Source: Ignavibacteriales bacterium (GTDB lineage: Bacteria; Bacteroidota; Ignavibacteria; Ignavibacteriales; Melioribacteraceae). From it: a DNA stretch of 10,267 nt. Shown here one piece after another: positions 1-7,241 of the stretch (the first letter of the stretch is position 1; each line of letters opens with the position of its first letter). The DNA lies in NCBI GenBank assembly GCA_007280825.1, contig QYQI01000073.1, positions 1-10,267 of the forward strand, in the 5' to 3' direction. A model generated the notes under the pieces. It ran no database searches, had not been told where the DNA came from, and saw nothing but the letters and a program-made list of their open reading frames with translations. The translations under genes and the position numbers were made by a program.

Positions 1-40
1 TCTTACAATGTTAAAAACTATCTATACAAATATAACAATA

Positions 41-79
41 AACTTTTTAAGAAATAAATCAGAATAAGCTTAAAAGGTT
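41..79 (-). terminator. Weak AT-rich inverted repeat at the 3' end of the alpha-galactosidase gene
   Basis: Arms at 41-51 and 69-79 are complementary at 10 of 11 positions, around a 17-base loop. The repeat touches the last base of the alpha-galactosidase stop codon. Read on the minus strand, the stem is A/U-rich and is followed by mixed AT sequence, not a clean U tract. It could be a weak terminator or an mRNA 3' end, or chance in AT-rich DNA. Confidence 0.3.
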
Positions 80-2358
80 CATTCAAATAATTTTATTAGA
101 ACTACACCGTGTGAAGGAACAAGAGTTTCAAATTTTTCTTTGAACTTTCCTAAATTTTTCTGCCGCCATAGATCACGAACCTTTGAGTTTGCTTTTATTC
201 CAATCTCCGAAAAATCTAAGGAATATTTTTTGGTTTCACTCCCAAGATTAAAGATCCCAATTGCTTTATTTCCGTCTTCCAAGTCCTTTACCCAGACTTG
301 AATATTATCTTTGATGATTTTTGGTGTTGCCTGCTTTCCAAGCGGATCTTGATCTATTGCAAGCACATCATCATTCGTTAATAAGTTCAGAGTAAAATCA
401 TCCAGTCTTGTAAGATCGCAACCGATGAGAAGCGGGGCAGAGAGTAAACTCCACATGCTGATATGTATGTATTGCTCATCGGGAGTTAATTTTGTCGGAT
501 GCAGACTTGGTCCCCATCCAACCCAGCCGACGACAAGCATATCGGGATCGTTCCAGTTACCGGGTTTAGCATATTTTGCATTTTCAATTTGACTGAATCC
601 AATATCACTTAAACTTTGCCATGTGTCGTTAATATCGCCGGTTGTGCGCCACAAATTTCCTCCAACACTTCCACCCCATTCCCAAACTTTGCTCATTCCA
701 TATTGGCACAAGCTGTACACAATATCACGGTCAATTTTTTGAAGTGCATCTTGCATAATTGTGTATGGTTTAATCCTCTCGGCGCGCGAAGTATCTTTTG
801 CAATATTATCGTATGAACACCAATCATATTTCAAGTAATCAATACCCCAAGAAGCAAACGATTTTGCGTCTTGAAGTTCATGCTGATATGTTGCAGTATA
901 ACCGCCGCACGTAAGTGGACCCGGCGAACTATAAATTCCGAATTTAAGTCCGAGTGCATGGAGACTATCGCCAAGTGCTTTCATATTTGGAAATTTAGAA
1001 TTGCATAAAATATTTCCGTCTGCATCACGTTTTGGATCAGTTGAGTTACCGACAATTTCCCAACCGTCATCAATATTTATAAATGTCCATCCGTGATTCA
1101 TTAATCCTTTTTCTTTGTAAACTTTTGCAGATGCCAAAACTTTTTCTTGATCTACTGTTAAACCCCAAACATTCCAACTGTTCCAACCCATAGGCGGAGT
1201 GAGAGCAAGTTTATCACCTATTTCAATTCTTAATTTGCTCTTTGCTGAACCAAATTTGTTTTTTGCGACAAGTGTTACATTGTATTCAGCTTTGTCGGAA
1301 ACTTTTCCTGTAATAATTCCGGTTTTTTCATCTATCGATAAACCTTTCGGAAGATTGACTGCATCAAACATCATTGGTTTCACACCTGTTGCAGCTATTG
1401 TGTAGAGAAAAGGTTTGTTCGGTCTCTGTCCATAAACTTTTGCACCGTTAATCTTTGGTTTTTGAGATGGCGCCGAAGTTAATATGTATGGTGTCTCTTC
1501 CTTAAGAATAGTTTGTTCTTTGTTGTGAGCAAATTCAAATATGTAATTCACATAACTTGATTGATCTTGATTCACCAAAGAAAAACTAAAATATTTTGAA
1601 GATTTTGGTTCTAATTTAAGTACTTCCGTTTTTTCATAAATGATTTTTTTATTGAGTTTATTTTCCGCCTTGATTGTAAACTTTCCATTAATTGTAAGCT
1701 TATCAGAAGTGTTTTTTATTGTAAATGATTTTGATGCAGTTTTATTTTTAAAGAGAAAGGGAACTTGTCCATAATCAAGCGATAAATACTCGCCGATATG
1801 AACCATACTAATTGCGGCATTGCCGGTGTAAATTCCTCCTTGTCCGCCTTGATCAAAAACTCTTACAGCTATTACATTTTCTTTATCCCACAAAATTCTT
1901 GGATCATCAACAGAAAGAGTATAACGGCGATTGTAATCCCAAAGTATTGTTGGCGCATAAAGAAAACTTGTATCAATAATTGTATTTGCGGTTACATTTT
2001 TACCGTTGATGCCGAAAATATTCCCGTTGATAAATGATTGATCAAAGTTATTTATCTTACCTAAAAATATTTTCAAACTGTCTTTTAAGAATGAATTATT
2101 TTTTAATGAAGAGGGAATAAAAACTTTGATTCTGTACCAAGCATAGCCATCAAGGGGATCGTAGCCTTGCTGTTCCCAAATTTTATCAACTTGAATTCCT
2201 TTCCACTGAGAATCATCATATCCTGGTTTTGCATAATCTAAATTATCACCTACCTTAAATTTCCATCCGTCCTTAAGTTGAATTGATTGTTCTGTTTGTG
2301 CTGATAAGAAGCTAAACGAGAATAGAACAGCAATAAAAAGTAAATGGAGCTTTTTCAT
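79..2358 (-). CDS. Secreted GH27 alpha-galactosidase with N-terminal beta-sandwich domains
   Basis: Predicted to remove terminal alpha-linked galactose from oligo- or polysaccharides outside the cytoplasm. Residues 1-21 form a signal peptide ending near SAQ. About 25-190 resembles the jelly-roll domain at the start of GH2-type enzymes (GWKF, WYRIKVFIP). About 198-290 looks like a second beta-sandwich, and about 300-382 like a putative-Ig (He_PIG) domain (LPKGLSID..TGIITGKV). The GH27 barrel starts at 387 with TPPMGWNSWN; NIDDGW follows at 428-433. The nucleophile should be Asp512 in YLKYDWC and the acid/base Asp575 in RTTGDIND, with NWNDPDML at 601-608. About 680-759 is the usual C-terminal beta-sandwich. 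In-frame sequence reaches 2418, but the ATG at 2358 is preferred: it begins the signal peptide and has an AAGGTGA Shine-Dalgarno 5 bases upstream. It lies 93 bases after msrA on the same strand and has its own candidate promoter. No type IX sorting tail is present. The family call is firm; substrate is inferred, and some GH27 members act on beta-L-arabinose or N-acetylgalactosamine. Confidence 0.93.
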   Translation of the reverse strand: MKKLHLLFIAVLFSFSFLSAQTEQSIQLKDGWKFKVGDNLDYAKPGYDDSQWKGIQVDKIWEQQGYDPLDGYAWYRIKVFIPSSLKNNSFLKDSLKIFLGKINNFDQSFINGNIFGINGKNVTANTIIDTSFLYAPTILWDYNRRYTLSVDDPRILWDKENVIAVRVFDQGGQGGIYTGNAAISMVHIGEYLSLDYGQVPFLFKNKTASKSFTIKNTSDKLTINGKFTIKAENKLNKKIIYEKTEVLKLEPKSSKYFSFSLVNQDQSSYVNYIFEFAHNKEQTILKEETPYILTSAPSQKPKINGAKVYGQRPNKPFLYTIAATGVKPMMFDAVNLPKGLSIDEKTGIITGKVSDKAEYNVTLVAKNKFGSAKSKLRIEIGDKLALTPPMGWNSWNVWGLTVDQEKVLASAKVYKEKGLMNHGWTFINIDDGWEIVGNSTDPKRDADGNILCNSKFPNMKALGDSLHALGLKFGIYSSPGPLTCGGYTATYQHELQDAKSFASWGIDYLKYDWCSYDNIAKDTSRAERIKPYTIMQDALQKIDRDIVYSLCQYGMSKVWEWGGSVGGNLWRTTGDINDTWQSLSDIGFSQIENAKYAKPGNWNDPDMLVVGWVGWGPSLHPTKLTPDEQYIHISMWSLLSAPLLIGCDLTRLDDFTLNLLTNDDVLAIDQDPLGKQATPKIIKDNIQVWVKDLEDGNKAIGIFNLGSETKKYSLDFSEIGIKANSKVRDLWRQKNLGKFKEKFETLVPSHGVVLIKLFE

Positions 2359-2361
2359 TTC

Positions 2362-2369
2362 TTCACCTT
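2362..2369 (-). promoter_or_regulatory. Shine-Dalgarno site deciding the alpha-galactosidase start
   Basis: The minus strand reads AAGGTGAA just upstream of the ATG at 2358. This supports the shorter start, which puts the signal peptide at the true N terminus, over the in-frame ATG at 2418. Confidence 0.6.
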
Positions 2370-2415
2370 GTGGAATGATTTCTAATATTAAAAATAAAGG
2401 ATTTATGAGATGGCT

Positions 2416-2446
2416 CAAAGATAATTTACTTAGAAAGAAATATGAA
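2416..2446 (-). promoter_or_regulatory. Candidate Bacteroidota-type promoter for the alpha-galactosidase gene
   Basis: The minus strand reads TATCTTTG at 2423-2416, an exact match to the Bacteroidota -7 box TAnnTTTG. A TTC, one base off the TTG of the -33 box, lies 20 bases upstream at 2446-2444. Transcription would start near 2410, leaving about 50 bases of leader before the ATG at 2358. The ATG at 2418 would lie inside the -7 box and so not be transcribed. The imperfect -33 box lowers confidence. Confidence 0.4.
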
Positions 2447-2451
2447 TAGAA

Positions 2452-3144
2452 TTATTTCTCTTTCAACTTATCTGCAAAAATTTTTTTGAATTTTTCGATC
2501 TTCGGTGTTATTACAAAACTGCAGTACGGCTGATTGCCGTTCTGGTTGTAATAATCCTGGTGATAATCTTCCGCTTTATAAAATTTTTTGAATTGACTTA
2601 TTTCAGTTACGATCGGATCGCTCCAAATTTTTGCAGACGCTAATTCGTTTTTGTATTTCTCGGCAAGTTGTTTTTGTTCATCATTGTGATAAAAAATTAC
2701 CGAACGGTACTGTGTCCCGGCATCTGCACCTTGTCGGTTTAATGTAGTCGGGTCGTGAGTTTTCCAAAAGACTTCCAACAGCTCTTTGTAAGAAATTATT
2801 TTTGGATCAAAAGTTATTTGCGTGCATTCCGCGTGTCCGGTTTGTCCGGTGCAGACAGCTTCATAAGAAGGATTGGGAACGGTTCCGCCGCTGTAACCGC
2901 TTTCAATTTTTACAACTCCTTTTAGTCTTTGAAAAACTGCTTCCGTGCACCAGAAACATCCCGCTCCGAAAGTTGCAACTTCATATTTATTTTGATCATT
3001 CATTTTATCCTCAATTTTTGGTTGAGCACCTGCCTTGCCGTCAGGCAGGTTAACTTCAGCTGTTGATAAATTGTTTTTCATGTTTGAATTACAACCAATA
3101 AAAAATAGAAATGATAACAAAGATAGTTTTGTAAAAATTTTCAT
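2452..3144 (-). CDS. msrA: Peptide-methionine (S)-S-oxide reductase MsrA, predicted lipoprotein
   Basis: Reduces methionine S-sulfoxide in proteins or as free amino acid, repairing oxidative damage. The family signature GCFWC is at residues 62-66, with Cys63 the expected catalytic cysteine. The MsrA blocks SGYSGG (82-87), GHAE (103-106), GTQYRS (143-148) and EDYHQDYY (192-199) follow, with a candidate resolving Cys208 in PYCSFVITPKI. Residues 1-17 are a hydrophobic signal ending in a lipobox (FFIGC, lipidated Cys18). The enzyme is therefore probably anchored on the periplasmic side, where it would need a membrane electron donor. The ATG at 3144 has an AAGGA Shine-Dalgarno 7 bases upstream. 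A linker at about 19-55 contains LPDGKAG (33-39), encoded by a palindrome. A cytosolic form from Met48 is possible but has no evident advantage. Met sulfoxide specificity comes from the family, not from the sequence alone. Confidence 0.95.
   Translation of the reverse strand: MKIFTKLSLLSFLFFIGCNSNMKNNLSTAEVNLPDGKAGAQPKIEDKMNDQNKYEVATFGAGCFWCTEAVFQRLKGVVKIESGYSGGTVPNPSYEAVCTGQTGHAECTQITFDPKIISYKELLEVFWKTHDPTTLNRQGADAGTQYRSVIFYHNDEQKQLAEKYKNELASAKIWSDPIVTEISQFKKFYKAEDYHQDYYNQNGNQPYCSFVITPKIEKFKKIFADKLKEK
3028..3050. repeat. GC-rich 23-base palindromic element inside msrA
   Basis: Perfect 8-base arms (ACCTGCCT at 3028-3035, AGGCAGGT at 3043-3050) flank a 7-base loop. It is much richer in GC than its surroundings. 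In msrA it is read in frame as LPDGKAG within the linker between lipobox and catalytic domain, so it is tolerated there. It resembles the short dispersed palindromes that insert into linkers in some Bacteroidota-type genomes. Only one copy is in this window, so dispersal is inferred. Confidence 0.6.
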
Positions 3145-3223
3145 ATAATTCCTTATTGAGGCAGATAGTCTTAATTAAATATTAACATAAATTTTTACAC
3201 AATAATTCCATTTCTTTTAGTAA

Positions 3224-3457
3224 GATTGTTTTAATTTTTCATTAAGCTTACTGCAAACCTCACCACAAAGAGTGTATGTACATCTGCTTGTTTATGATAT
3301 GCTTGCTAAGGAAGTCGCTCAATTAGTAAACACAACACAAGAATCCGGCAGGTATGAAGCTACATTCGACGGATCAAATCTTCCGAGCGGTGCTTACTTC
3401 TATAAATTAAAAGCCGGAAATTATATTGAAGTGAAAAAGTTATTATTGGTAAAATAA
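3224..3457 (+). pseudogene. Orphan type IX secretion sorting-tail fragment (gene remnant)
   Basis: The frame from a GTG at 3272 encodes 61 residues matching the end of a type IX (Por) C-terminal sorting domain: VYDMLAKEVAQLVN, then LPSGAYFYKLKAG, then a basic VKKLLLVK end. In intact proteins this tail follows a long secreted domain and a proline/asparagine-rich first strand (typically NPxNPxT). Here the frame runs back only to a stop at 3221-3223, and the sequence before 3272 matches nothing I know. No signal peptide is present and no convincing ribosome site precedes the GTG. A strong terminator follows at once. The simplest reading is the 3' stump of a deleted secreted-protein gene. A stand-alone small protein is less likely because the tail would have nothing to export. 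Confidence 0.7.
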
Positions 3458-3481
3458 TTTTATATATAATCCTTTTTCTTG

Positions 3482-3506
3482 AGGCACTCAGTTGAGTGCC
3501 TTTTTT
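3482..3506 (+). terminator. Intrinsic terminator after the sorting-tail fragment
   Basis: GGCACTCA (3483-3490) and TGAGTGCC (3493-3500) form a perfect 8-base-pair stem around a tight loop. Six T residues follow (3501-3506). The T tract is only on the plus-strand exit side, so it terminates plus-strand transcription, as expected for the gene whose stump ends at 3457. Confidence 0.85.
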
Positions 3507-3718
3507 ATTACTTCACTTCCAAATTTAAAATGTTATCTTAAGCCAGTAAATATTTTAATGAAATTATAAATTCATTATATTTTCAGCAAGCAAACTTCAG
3601 TTTGAATTATTCTTCCTGTTATTTGATATGTTACTTAAATTCATTTAATAAATTTTTCTTATTCTTGAACTGATTCCGCGAAATATTTTAGTAATAAACA
3701 AATAAACAAGAGTTATTA

Positions 3719-4846
3719 ATGAGCATAATTCTAAAAGAAGTAAATACGAGAAGCGAGTTAAAACAATTTATTCAATTTCAATTCTCTCTTTACAAAGAGA
3801 ATAAATATTGGGTTCCACCGCTGATTTTTGATGAACTTAAAACATTGAGAAAAGATAAAAACCCCGCATTCGATTTTTGCGAAGCAAAATATTGGCTTGC
3901 TTATAAAGATGATAAAATTGTTGGAAGGATAGCGGGAATAATTAATCACAAATACAATGAAAAGTGGAATCAAAAGTCGGCAAGGTTTGGATGGATTGAT
4001 TTTATTGACGATGAGCAAGTATCACAGAAATTAATCGAACTTGTTATTAATTGGGCTAAAGAAAAAGGAATGAATAAAATTCATGGCCCGCTTGGTTTCT
4101 CAGATTTTGACGGTGAAGGAATGCTGATAGAAGGATTTGATGAACTTAGTACTTTCGGTTCGATTTACAATCATCCTTATTACAAAAAACATATTGAGAA
4201 ACTTGGTTTTGAAAAAGATGCGGATTGGATTGAGTTCTTAGTAAATTTTGACCCAACAGTTTCCGGACCGGAAAAAGTTTCGCGGATTGCTGATGCAGTA
4301 GCAGAAAGAAATCATCTTCACATTCTAAAAGTTAAAAAAGCAAAAGAGATGCTTCCTTATGCAAGAGAAATTTTTTATCTGATAAACGAAGCTTATAAAA
4401 ATCTTTTTGGTTTTGTTGAATTAACTGACAGACAGATTGACATGTATGTTAAAGCATATTTTGGATTCATAAAACCGGATTATGTTCCTATAATTTTAGA
4501 CACCAATAATAAAGTTGCGGCGTTTGGTATTACCATGCCTTCTCTTTCTGTTGCTGTTCAAAAGAGTAAAGGAAAATTATTTCCATTCGGATTCATTTAT
4601 ATTTTAAGAGCAATGAATAATAATCCTAATGTAGATTTGTATTTAACGGCTGTACGTCCGGAGTTACAGAATAAAGGTGTAAATGCAATGCTGATTAATG
4701 AAATGTATAATGTCTTTGTTCGAAATAAAATCCAAAAAGTGGAAACCAACCGTGAACTTGAAGAAAATTCTAAGATTCAAGCTCAATGGCGGTTCTTCGA
4801 AAACAGATTACACAAACGGAGAAGGTGTTATAAAAAATCAATATAA
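3719..4846 (+). CDS. GNAT-fold N-acyltransferase-like protein (YghO-type, 375 aa)
   Basis: It resembles the widespread ~370-380-residue bacterial family that includes E. coli YghO, annotated as GNAT N-acetyltransferases with no proven substrate. Visible landmarks are an N-terminal block FxLYKENKYWVPPL (22-35) and IVGRIAGIINHKYN (67-80). A central GPLGFSDFDGEGMLIEGFD (123-141) follows. The C-terminal GNAT-like half contains VRPELQNKGVNAMLI (312-326), with the Q/N-x-x-G-type acyl-CoA pyrophosphate loop. The ending is ETNRELEENSKIQAQW ... HKRRRCY (342-371). The length is full for the family. The ATG at 3719 begins the conserved N terminus; the Shine-Dalgarno is weak (CAAGAG). It is bracketed by terminators at 3482 and 4851 and so is probably a single-gene transcript. 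Family membership is solid; acceptor and role are unknown. Confidence 0.85.
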   Translation: MSIILKEVNTRSELKQFIQFQFSLYKENKYWVPPLIFDELKTLRKDKNPAFDFCEAKYWLAYKDDKIVGRIAGIINHKYNEKWNQKSARFGWIDFIDDEQVSQKLIELVINWAKEKGMNKIHGPLGFSDFDGEGMLIEGFDELSTFGSIYNHPYYKKHIEKLGFEKDADWIEFLVNFDPTVSGPEKVSRIADAVAERNHLHILKVKKAKEMLPYAREIFYLINEAYKNLFGFVELTDRQIDMYVKAYFGFIKPDYVPIILDTNNKVAAFGITMPSLSVAVQKSKGKLFPFGFIYILRAMNNNPNVDLYLTAVRPELQNKGVNAMLINEMYNVFVRNKIQKVETNRELEENSKIQAQWRFFENRLHKRRRCYKKSI

Positions 4847-4850
4847 AATT

Positions 4851-4878
4851 AAAAGGCGTCCTTGCGACGTCTTTTTTT
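4851..4878 (+). terminator. Intrinsic terminator after the GNAT gene
   Basis: AAAGGCGTC (4852-4860) pairs with GACGTCTTT (4866-4874), with one G-U pair, around the loop CTTGC. A run of seven T residues (4872-4878) follows. It sits 4 bases past the stop codon at 4846 and is oriented for the plus strand. Confidence 0.8.
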
Positions 4879-4904
4879 ATTTGTGTTATCTAATAGGAGT
4901 TATG

Positions 4905-5092
4905 ATGAAAAAGAATGTTGGCAGTTTTAATAAAGTCATACGTTTAGTGCTTGGCTTAGTAATAATTGCACTTGGTATTTTGTTCCAAAGTTGGTGGGGT
5001 TTATTAGGAGTTCAGCATTGATCAGCCGGTGCCCGCTTTATCTTCCGTTCGGGTTATCTACTCGTAAAGTTGATCCGAGTATTAAAAAATAA
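4905..5092 (+). pseudogene. DUF2892 small membrane protein gene broken by an out-of-frame deletion
   Basis: Two reading frames together spell a DUF2892 (YgaP-like inner-membrane) protein. Frame one starts at ATG 4905, 5 bases after an AGGAG site, and reads MKKNVGSFNKVIRLVLGLV ... SWWGLLGV before a stop at 5019-5021. The family ending, ALISRCPLYLPFGLSTRK, is present in another frame from 5015 to the stop at 5090-5092. Intact members usually have about five residues (IPLLT-like) between GLLGV and AL. Only two bases remain here, so about 13 bases are missing around 5013-5014. As written, translation gives a 38-residue protein with one membrane segment and no tail. Native members have two membrane helices of unknown role. 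Either the gene is dead or the assembly dropped bases; the intact codon usage after the break suggests recent loss or error. Confidence 0.8.
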
Positions 5093-5202
5093 TCTACTGT
5101 ATTTGAAAAATTCATTTATTTCAATAATTTAATTGCAGTTACAATCATTCTGTAAAAAATAAATAAAATCCTTCTTTAATGAATTTCTTTCTTGATTAGA
5201 CT

Positions 5203-5232
5203 TTGGACTTATATTACACTTTTTTATATTGC
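5203..5232 (+). promoter_or_regulatory. Weak candidate promoter for the HATPase-Sel1 pair
   Basis: TTG at 5203-5205 and TATATTGC at 5225-5232 are separated by 19 bases, the spacing of Bacteroidota promoters. The -7 box departs from TAnnTTTG at its last two positions. It lies about 25 bases upstream of the GTG start at 5257. Confidence 0.25.
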
Positions 5233-5256
5233 CAAAGTAAAAGAGGATGTGAATAA

Positions 5257-5673
5257 GTGGTTGAACAAAGTTTCCATATTAATAGCGATTACGGAAATGT
5301 TACATTAGTTAATAAACAGATTCGTTTTTTTCTGGAACTACATGGTATTGAACAGCATATAAGTAATGCAGTAGAAATCTGCTTAACTGAAGCACTTAAT
5401 AATGTAATCAAACATTCGTATAAAAATGATGACACAAAGTCTATTGATCTTATAGTAAAAAAAGAAACCAATTATTTTGAGATCACTATTATTGATAATG
5501 GACTGCCTAGAAAAAATTTAACTGTCTCAAAACTCGACTTTGACCCGCAAGACATTAATAATTTACCGGAGAGCGGAATGGGTCTTTACATTATTGAACA
5601 ACTAATGGATGAAATGAAATATTACACCCAGGACGGGAAAAATTATTTCTTATTAAAGAAGTGGCTCATCTAA
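5257..5673 (+). CDS. RsbW-like ATP-binding protein (anti-sigma / serine kinase type)
   Basis: A single-domain HATPase_c_2 (GHKL) protein of 138 residues, the usual size of RsbW/SpoIIAB-type kinases. These phosphorylate STAS-domain antagonists on Ser/Thr and sequester a sigma factor or other partner. The ATP-binding boxes are visible: N box ICLTEALNNVIKHSY (41-55, with Glu45, Asn49, His53), G1 box IIDNGLP (78-84, Asp80), and G2 box SGMGLYIIEQLMDEM (106-120). It has no signal peptide or membrane segment, so it is cytosolic. The start is the GTG at 5257, 9 bases after a GAGGA site; no upstream ATG is in frame. The Sel1 gene begins 32 bases downstream, probably in the same transcript. The SpoIIE-type phosphatase converging at 7216-8316 is the natural opposing enzyme. 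Its target is not visible, so kinase versus pure anti-sigma role is inferred. Confidence 0.85.
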   Translation: MVEQSFHINSDYGNVTLVNKQIRFFLELHGIEQHISNAVEICLTEALNNVIKHSYKNDDTKSIDLIVKKETNYFEITIIDNGLPRKNLTVSKLDFDPQDINNLPESGMGLYIIEQLMDEMKYYTQDGKNYFLLKKWLI

Positions 5674-5705
5674 CAAATTAACGAGCATAATACATCGGAA
5701 AGATT

Positions 5706-7241
5706 TTGCGCTATTTTATATTTCTATTTTTAATCATATCAACATCTCTATTTGCTCAAGATTCTACACACAGTCAAGCTTTGAAAGAAAACACTCCGCG
5801 TAAATATCCTATCATCAAAGCAAAATATCCTTCTTATTCATTAATAGCCGGTTATCTATTAGTAACCGAAGCCAATCGCAACGATCCTTTTGCTCAGCAC
5901 GAATTAGGATTACGTTATTTGTTGGGCAACGGATTTCCGGCTGATACAGTTAAAGCAATTTATTGGATCCGTAAAGCGGTTGATCAAAATCTTCCGTCCG
6001 CCAGATTTAATTATGGAATAATGCTTTATAATGGAATAGGAGTTCCATGGAATCCATTTGAAGCTTATCAAAATTTTATGAGCGCCGCTTCTGCCGGATT
6101 ACCGGAAGCTCAATTTGCTACTGGATTAACCTATACCGATAATTTGACAATAAATAAAAATTTAAATATTGCTTACAAATATTTTAAACTTTCTGAAGAA
6201 GCCAATTACCTTCCCGCTAAGGAAGCATTGCAGCAATTACTTAAAAGCGGTTTTACTCCCGCAATTGATTCAGCTTCTAACTCAAATGAAAAACAATCTG
6301 TAAGAATTGATGAAATGGCATCTGTTATAAATCCAAATTGGGATTTGGATTTTTATAATTTTGATGAACAAAAAGGAAAAGATAAAAAAGAAGATCTTAT
6401 CTCAAAGGTTCTTAAGAAAAAACCTTCGGAGCTAAAAAGATTTTTAGGATTAGATGAACTGCCGCAAGGATCAATGCCTAAAGATTCAAGCGCAGTAAAT
6501 CTATTAAAATTTGCAGCAGAAAACGGAAGCCCTGAAGCGTTAATGATTGTCGGAAAAGGTTACGAAAGTGGAACCGTATTTGATAAAGATTTAATACTTG
6601 CTGCAGTAAATTATTTACGAGCTTACCGGCTTGGTTCCATGAAAGCCGGACAATATTTATTTACAATGATTCAATCAAAAGAATTATTTGGAATGTTGAA
6701 AGAAAGAATAAATCGCGGAGATGCGAACGCTATGTATGCATGGGCAGGTATTTCTGCTCTTGGATTCGATAACCAAATATCAAATCAACAAGCATTGGAT
6801 TTTCTTAAGAAAGCTGTTGAGAAAAAACATATTTCATCAATGATCGAACTCGGACTTTTATATTCAACCGGAAAAATGGTAGAAAGAAACAGAGTTAAAG
6901 CAATTCAATATTGGGAAACTGCAAAAGCATTTGGTAGCAAGGAAGCTTTCATTAGAATTATAATGAGTAATTTGTTTGATTCAACAGCTGTAAAAAATTA
7001 TAGTGATGATATTACAACATTGCACAATATAGCAAATGAAGGTTCTATACTCGCGCAAACCGCGCTTGCTTTATGTTATGAAAAAGGAATTGGTGTTAAA
7101 GAAAATAAAGCTACAGCAATTAGATTTTACCGTCATGCCGCTCAGAGAGGAAATGAAACAGCTTACAATTCACTTAAAAGAATGTATGATGAATTAAGAC
7201 CCGATGATGAAGAATTTAAGATCTATCTTCAGAATGAATAG
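5706..7241 (+). CDS. Secreted Sel1-repeat (TPR-like) protein
   Basis: A 511-residue protein with a signal peptide (1-18, ending SLFAQ) and seven or so Sel1-like repeats. These are helical pairs with A-x-x-x-L-G-x-x-Y-x-x-G-x-G and A-x-x-W/Y-x-x-x-A spacing, at about 62-95, 98-132, 134-168, 276-311, 339-374, 376-410 and 447-482. The middle part (about 185-260) is lysine- and aspartate-rich and not repeat-like. Sel1 repeats are protein-interaction scaffolds, often periplasmic or envelope-associated; no catalytic residues are evident. The start is the TTG at 5706: an in-frame stop lies at 5688-5690, no ATG precedes the signal peptide, and a GGAAAG sequence sits 3 bases upstream. It follows the HATPase gene by 32 bases, and its 3' end overlaps the convergent phosphatase gene by 26 bases. 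It may feed envelope signals to that pathway, but this rests only on position. Confidence 0.85.
   Translation: MRYFIFLFLIISTSLFAQDSTHSQALKENTPRKYPIIKAKYPSYSLIAGYLLVTEANRNDPFAQHELGLRYLLGNGFPADTVKAIYWIRKAVDQNLPSARFNYGIMLYNGIGVPWNPFEAYQNFMSAASAGLPEAQFATGLTYTDNLTINKNLNIAYKYFKLSEEANYLPAKEALQQLLKSGFTPAIDSASNSNEKQSVRIDEMASVINPNWDLDFYNFDEQKGKDKKEDLISKVLKKKPSELKRFLGLDELPQGSMPKDSSAVNLLKFAAENGSPEALMIVGKGYESGTVFDKDLILAAVNYLRAYRLGSMKAGQYLFTMIQSKELFGMLKERINRGDANAMYAWAGISALGFDNQISNQQALDFLKKAVEKKHISSMIELGLLYSTGKMVERNRVKAIQYWETAKAFGSKEAFIRIIMSNLFDSTAVKNYSDDITTLHNIANEGSILAQTALALCYEKGIGVKENKATAIRFYRHAAQRGNETAYNSLKRMYDELRPDDEEFKIYLQNE

Noticed and set aside
2359..2418. A 20-residue N-terminal extension of the alpha-galactosidase
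   Set aside because: It would put hydrophilic sequence before the signal peptide, has no ribosome site and begins inside the candidate -7 box.
3145..3223. Possible promoter or RNA element between msrA and the sorting-tail remnant
   Set aside because: I see only AT-rich sequence with no matching promoter boxes or stable hairpin on either strand.
3665..3691. TTG and TATTTTAG upstream of the GNAT gene as a promoter
   Set aside because: The spacing is only 16 bases and the -7 box has a mismatch at a key T; not convincing.
4698..5021. A 107-residue open frame that fuses out-of-frame GNAT sequence to the DUF2892 start
   Set aside because: The first ~69 residues are read out of frame through the GNAT gene and a terminator; the AGGAG site and family homology place the real start at 4905.
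5093..5202. Gap between the broken DUF2892 gene and the HATPase gene
   Set aside because: No ORF, hairpin with T tract, tRNA-like fold or repeat could be supported.
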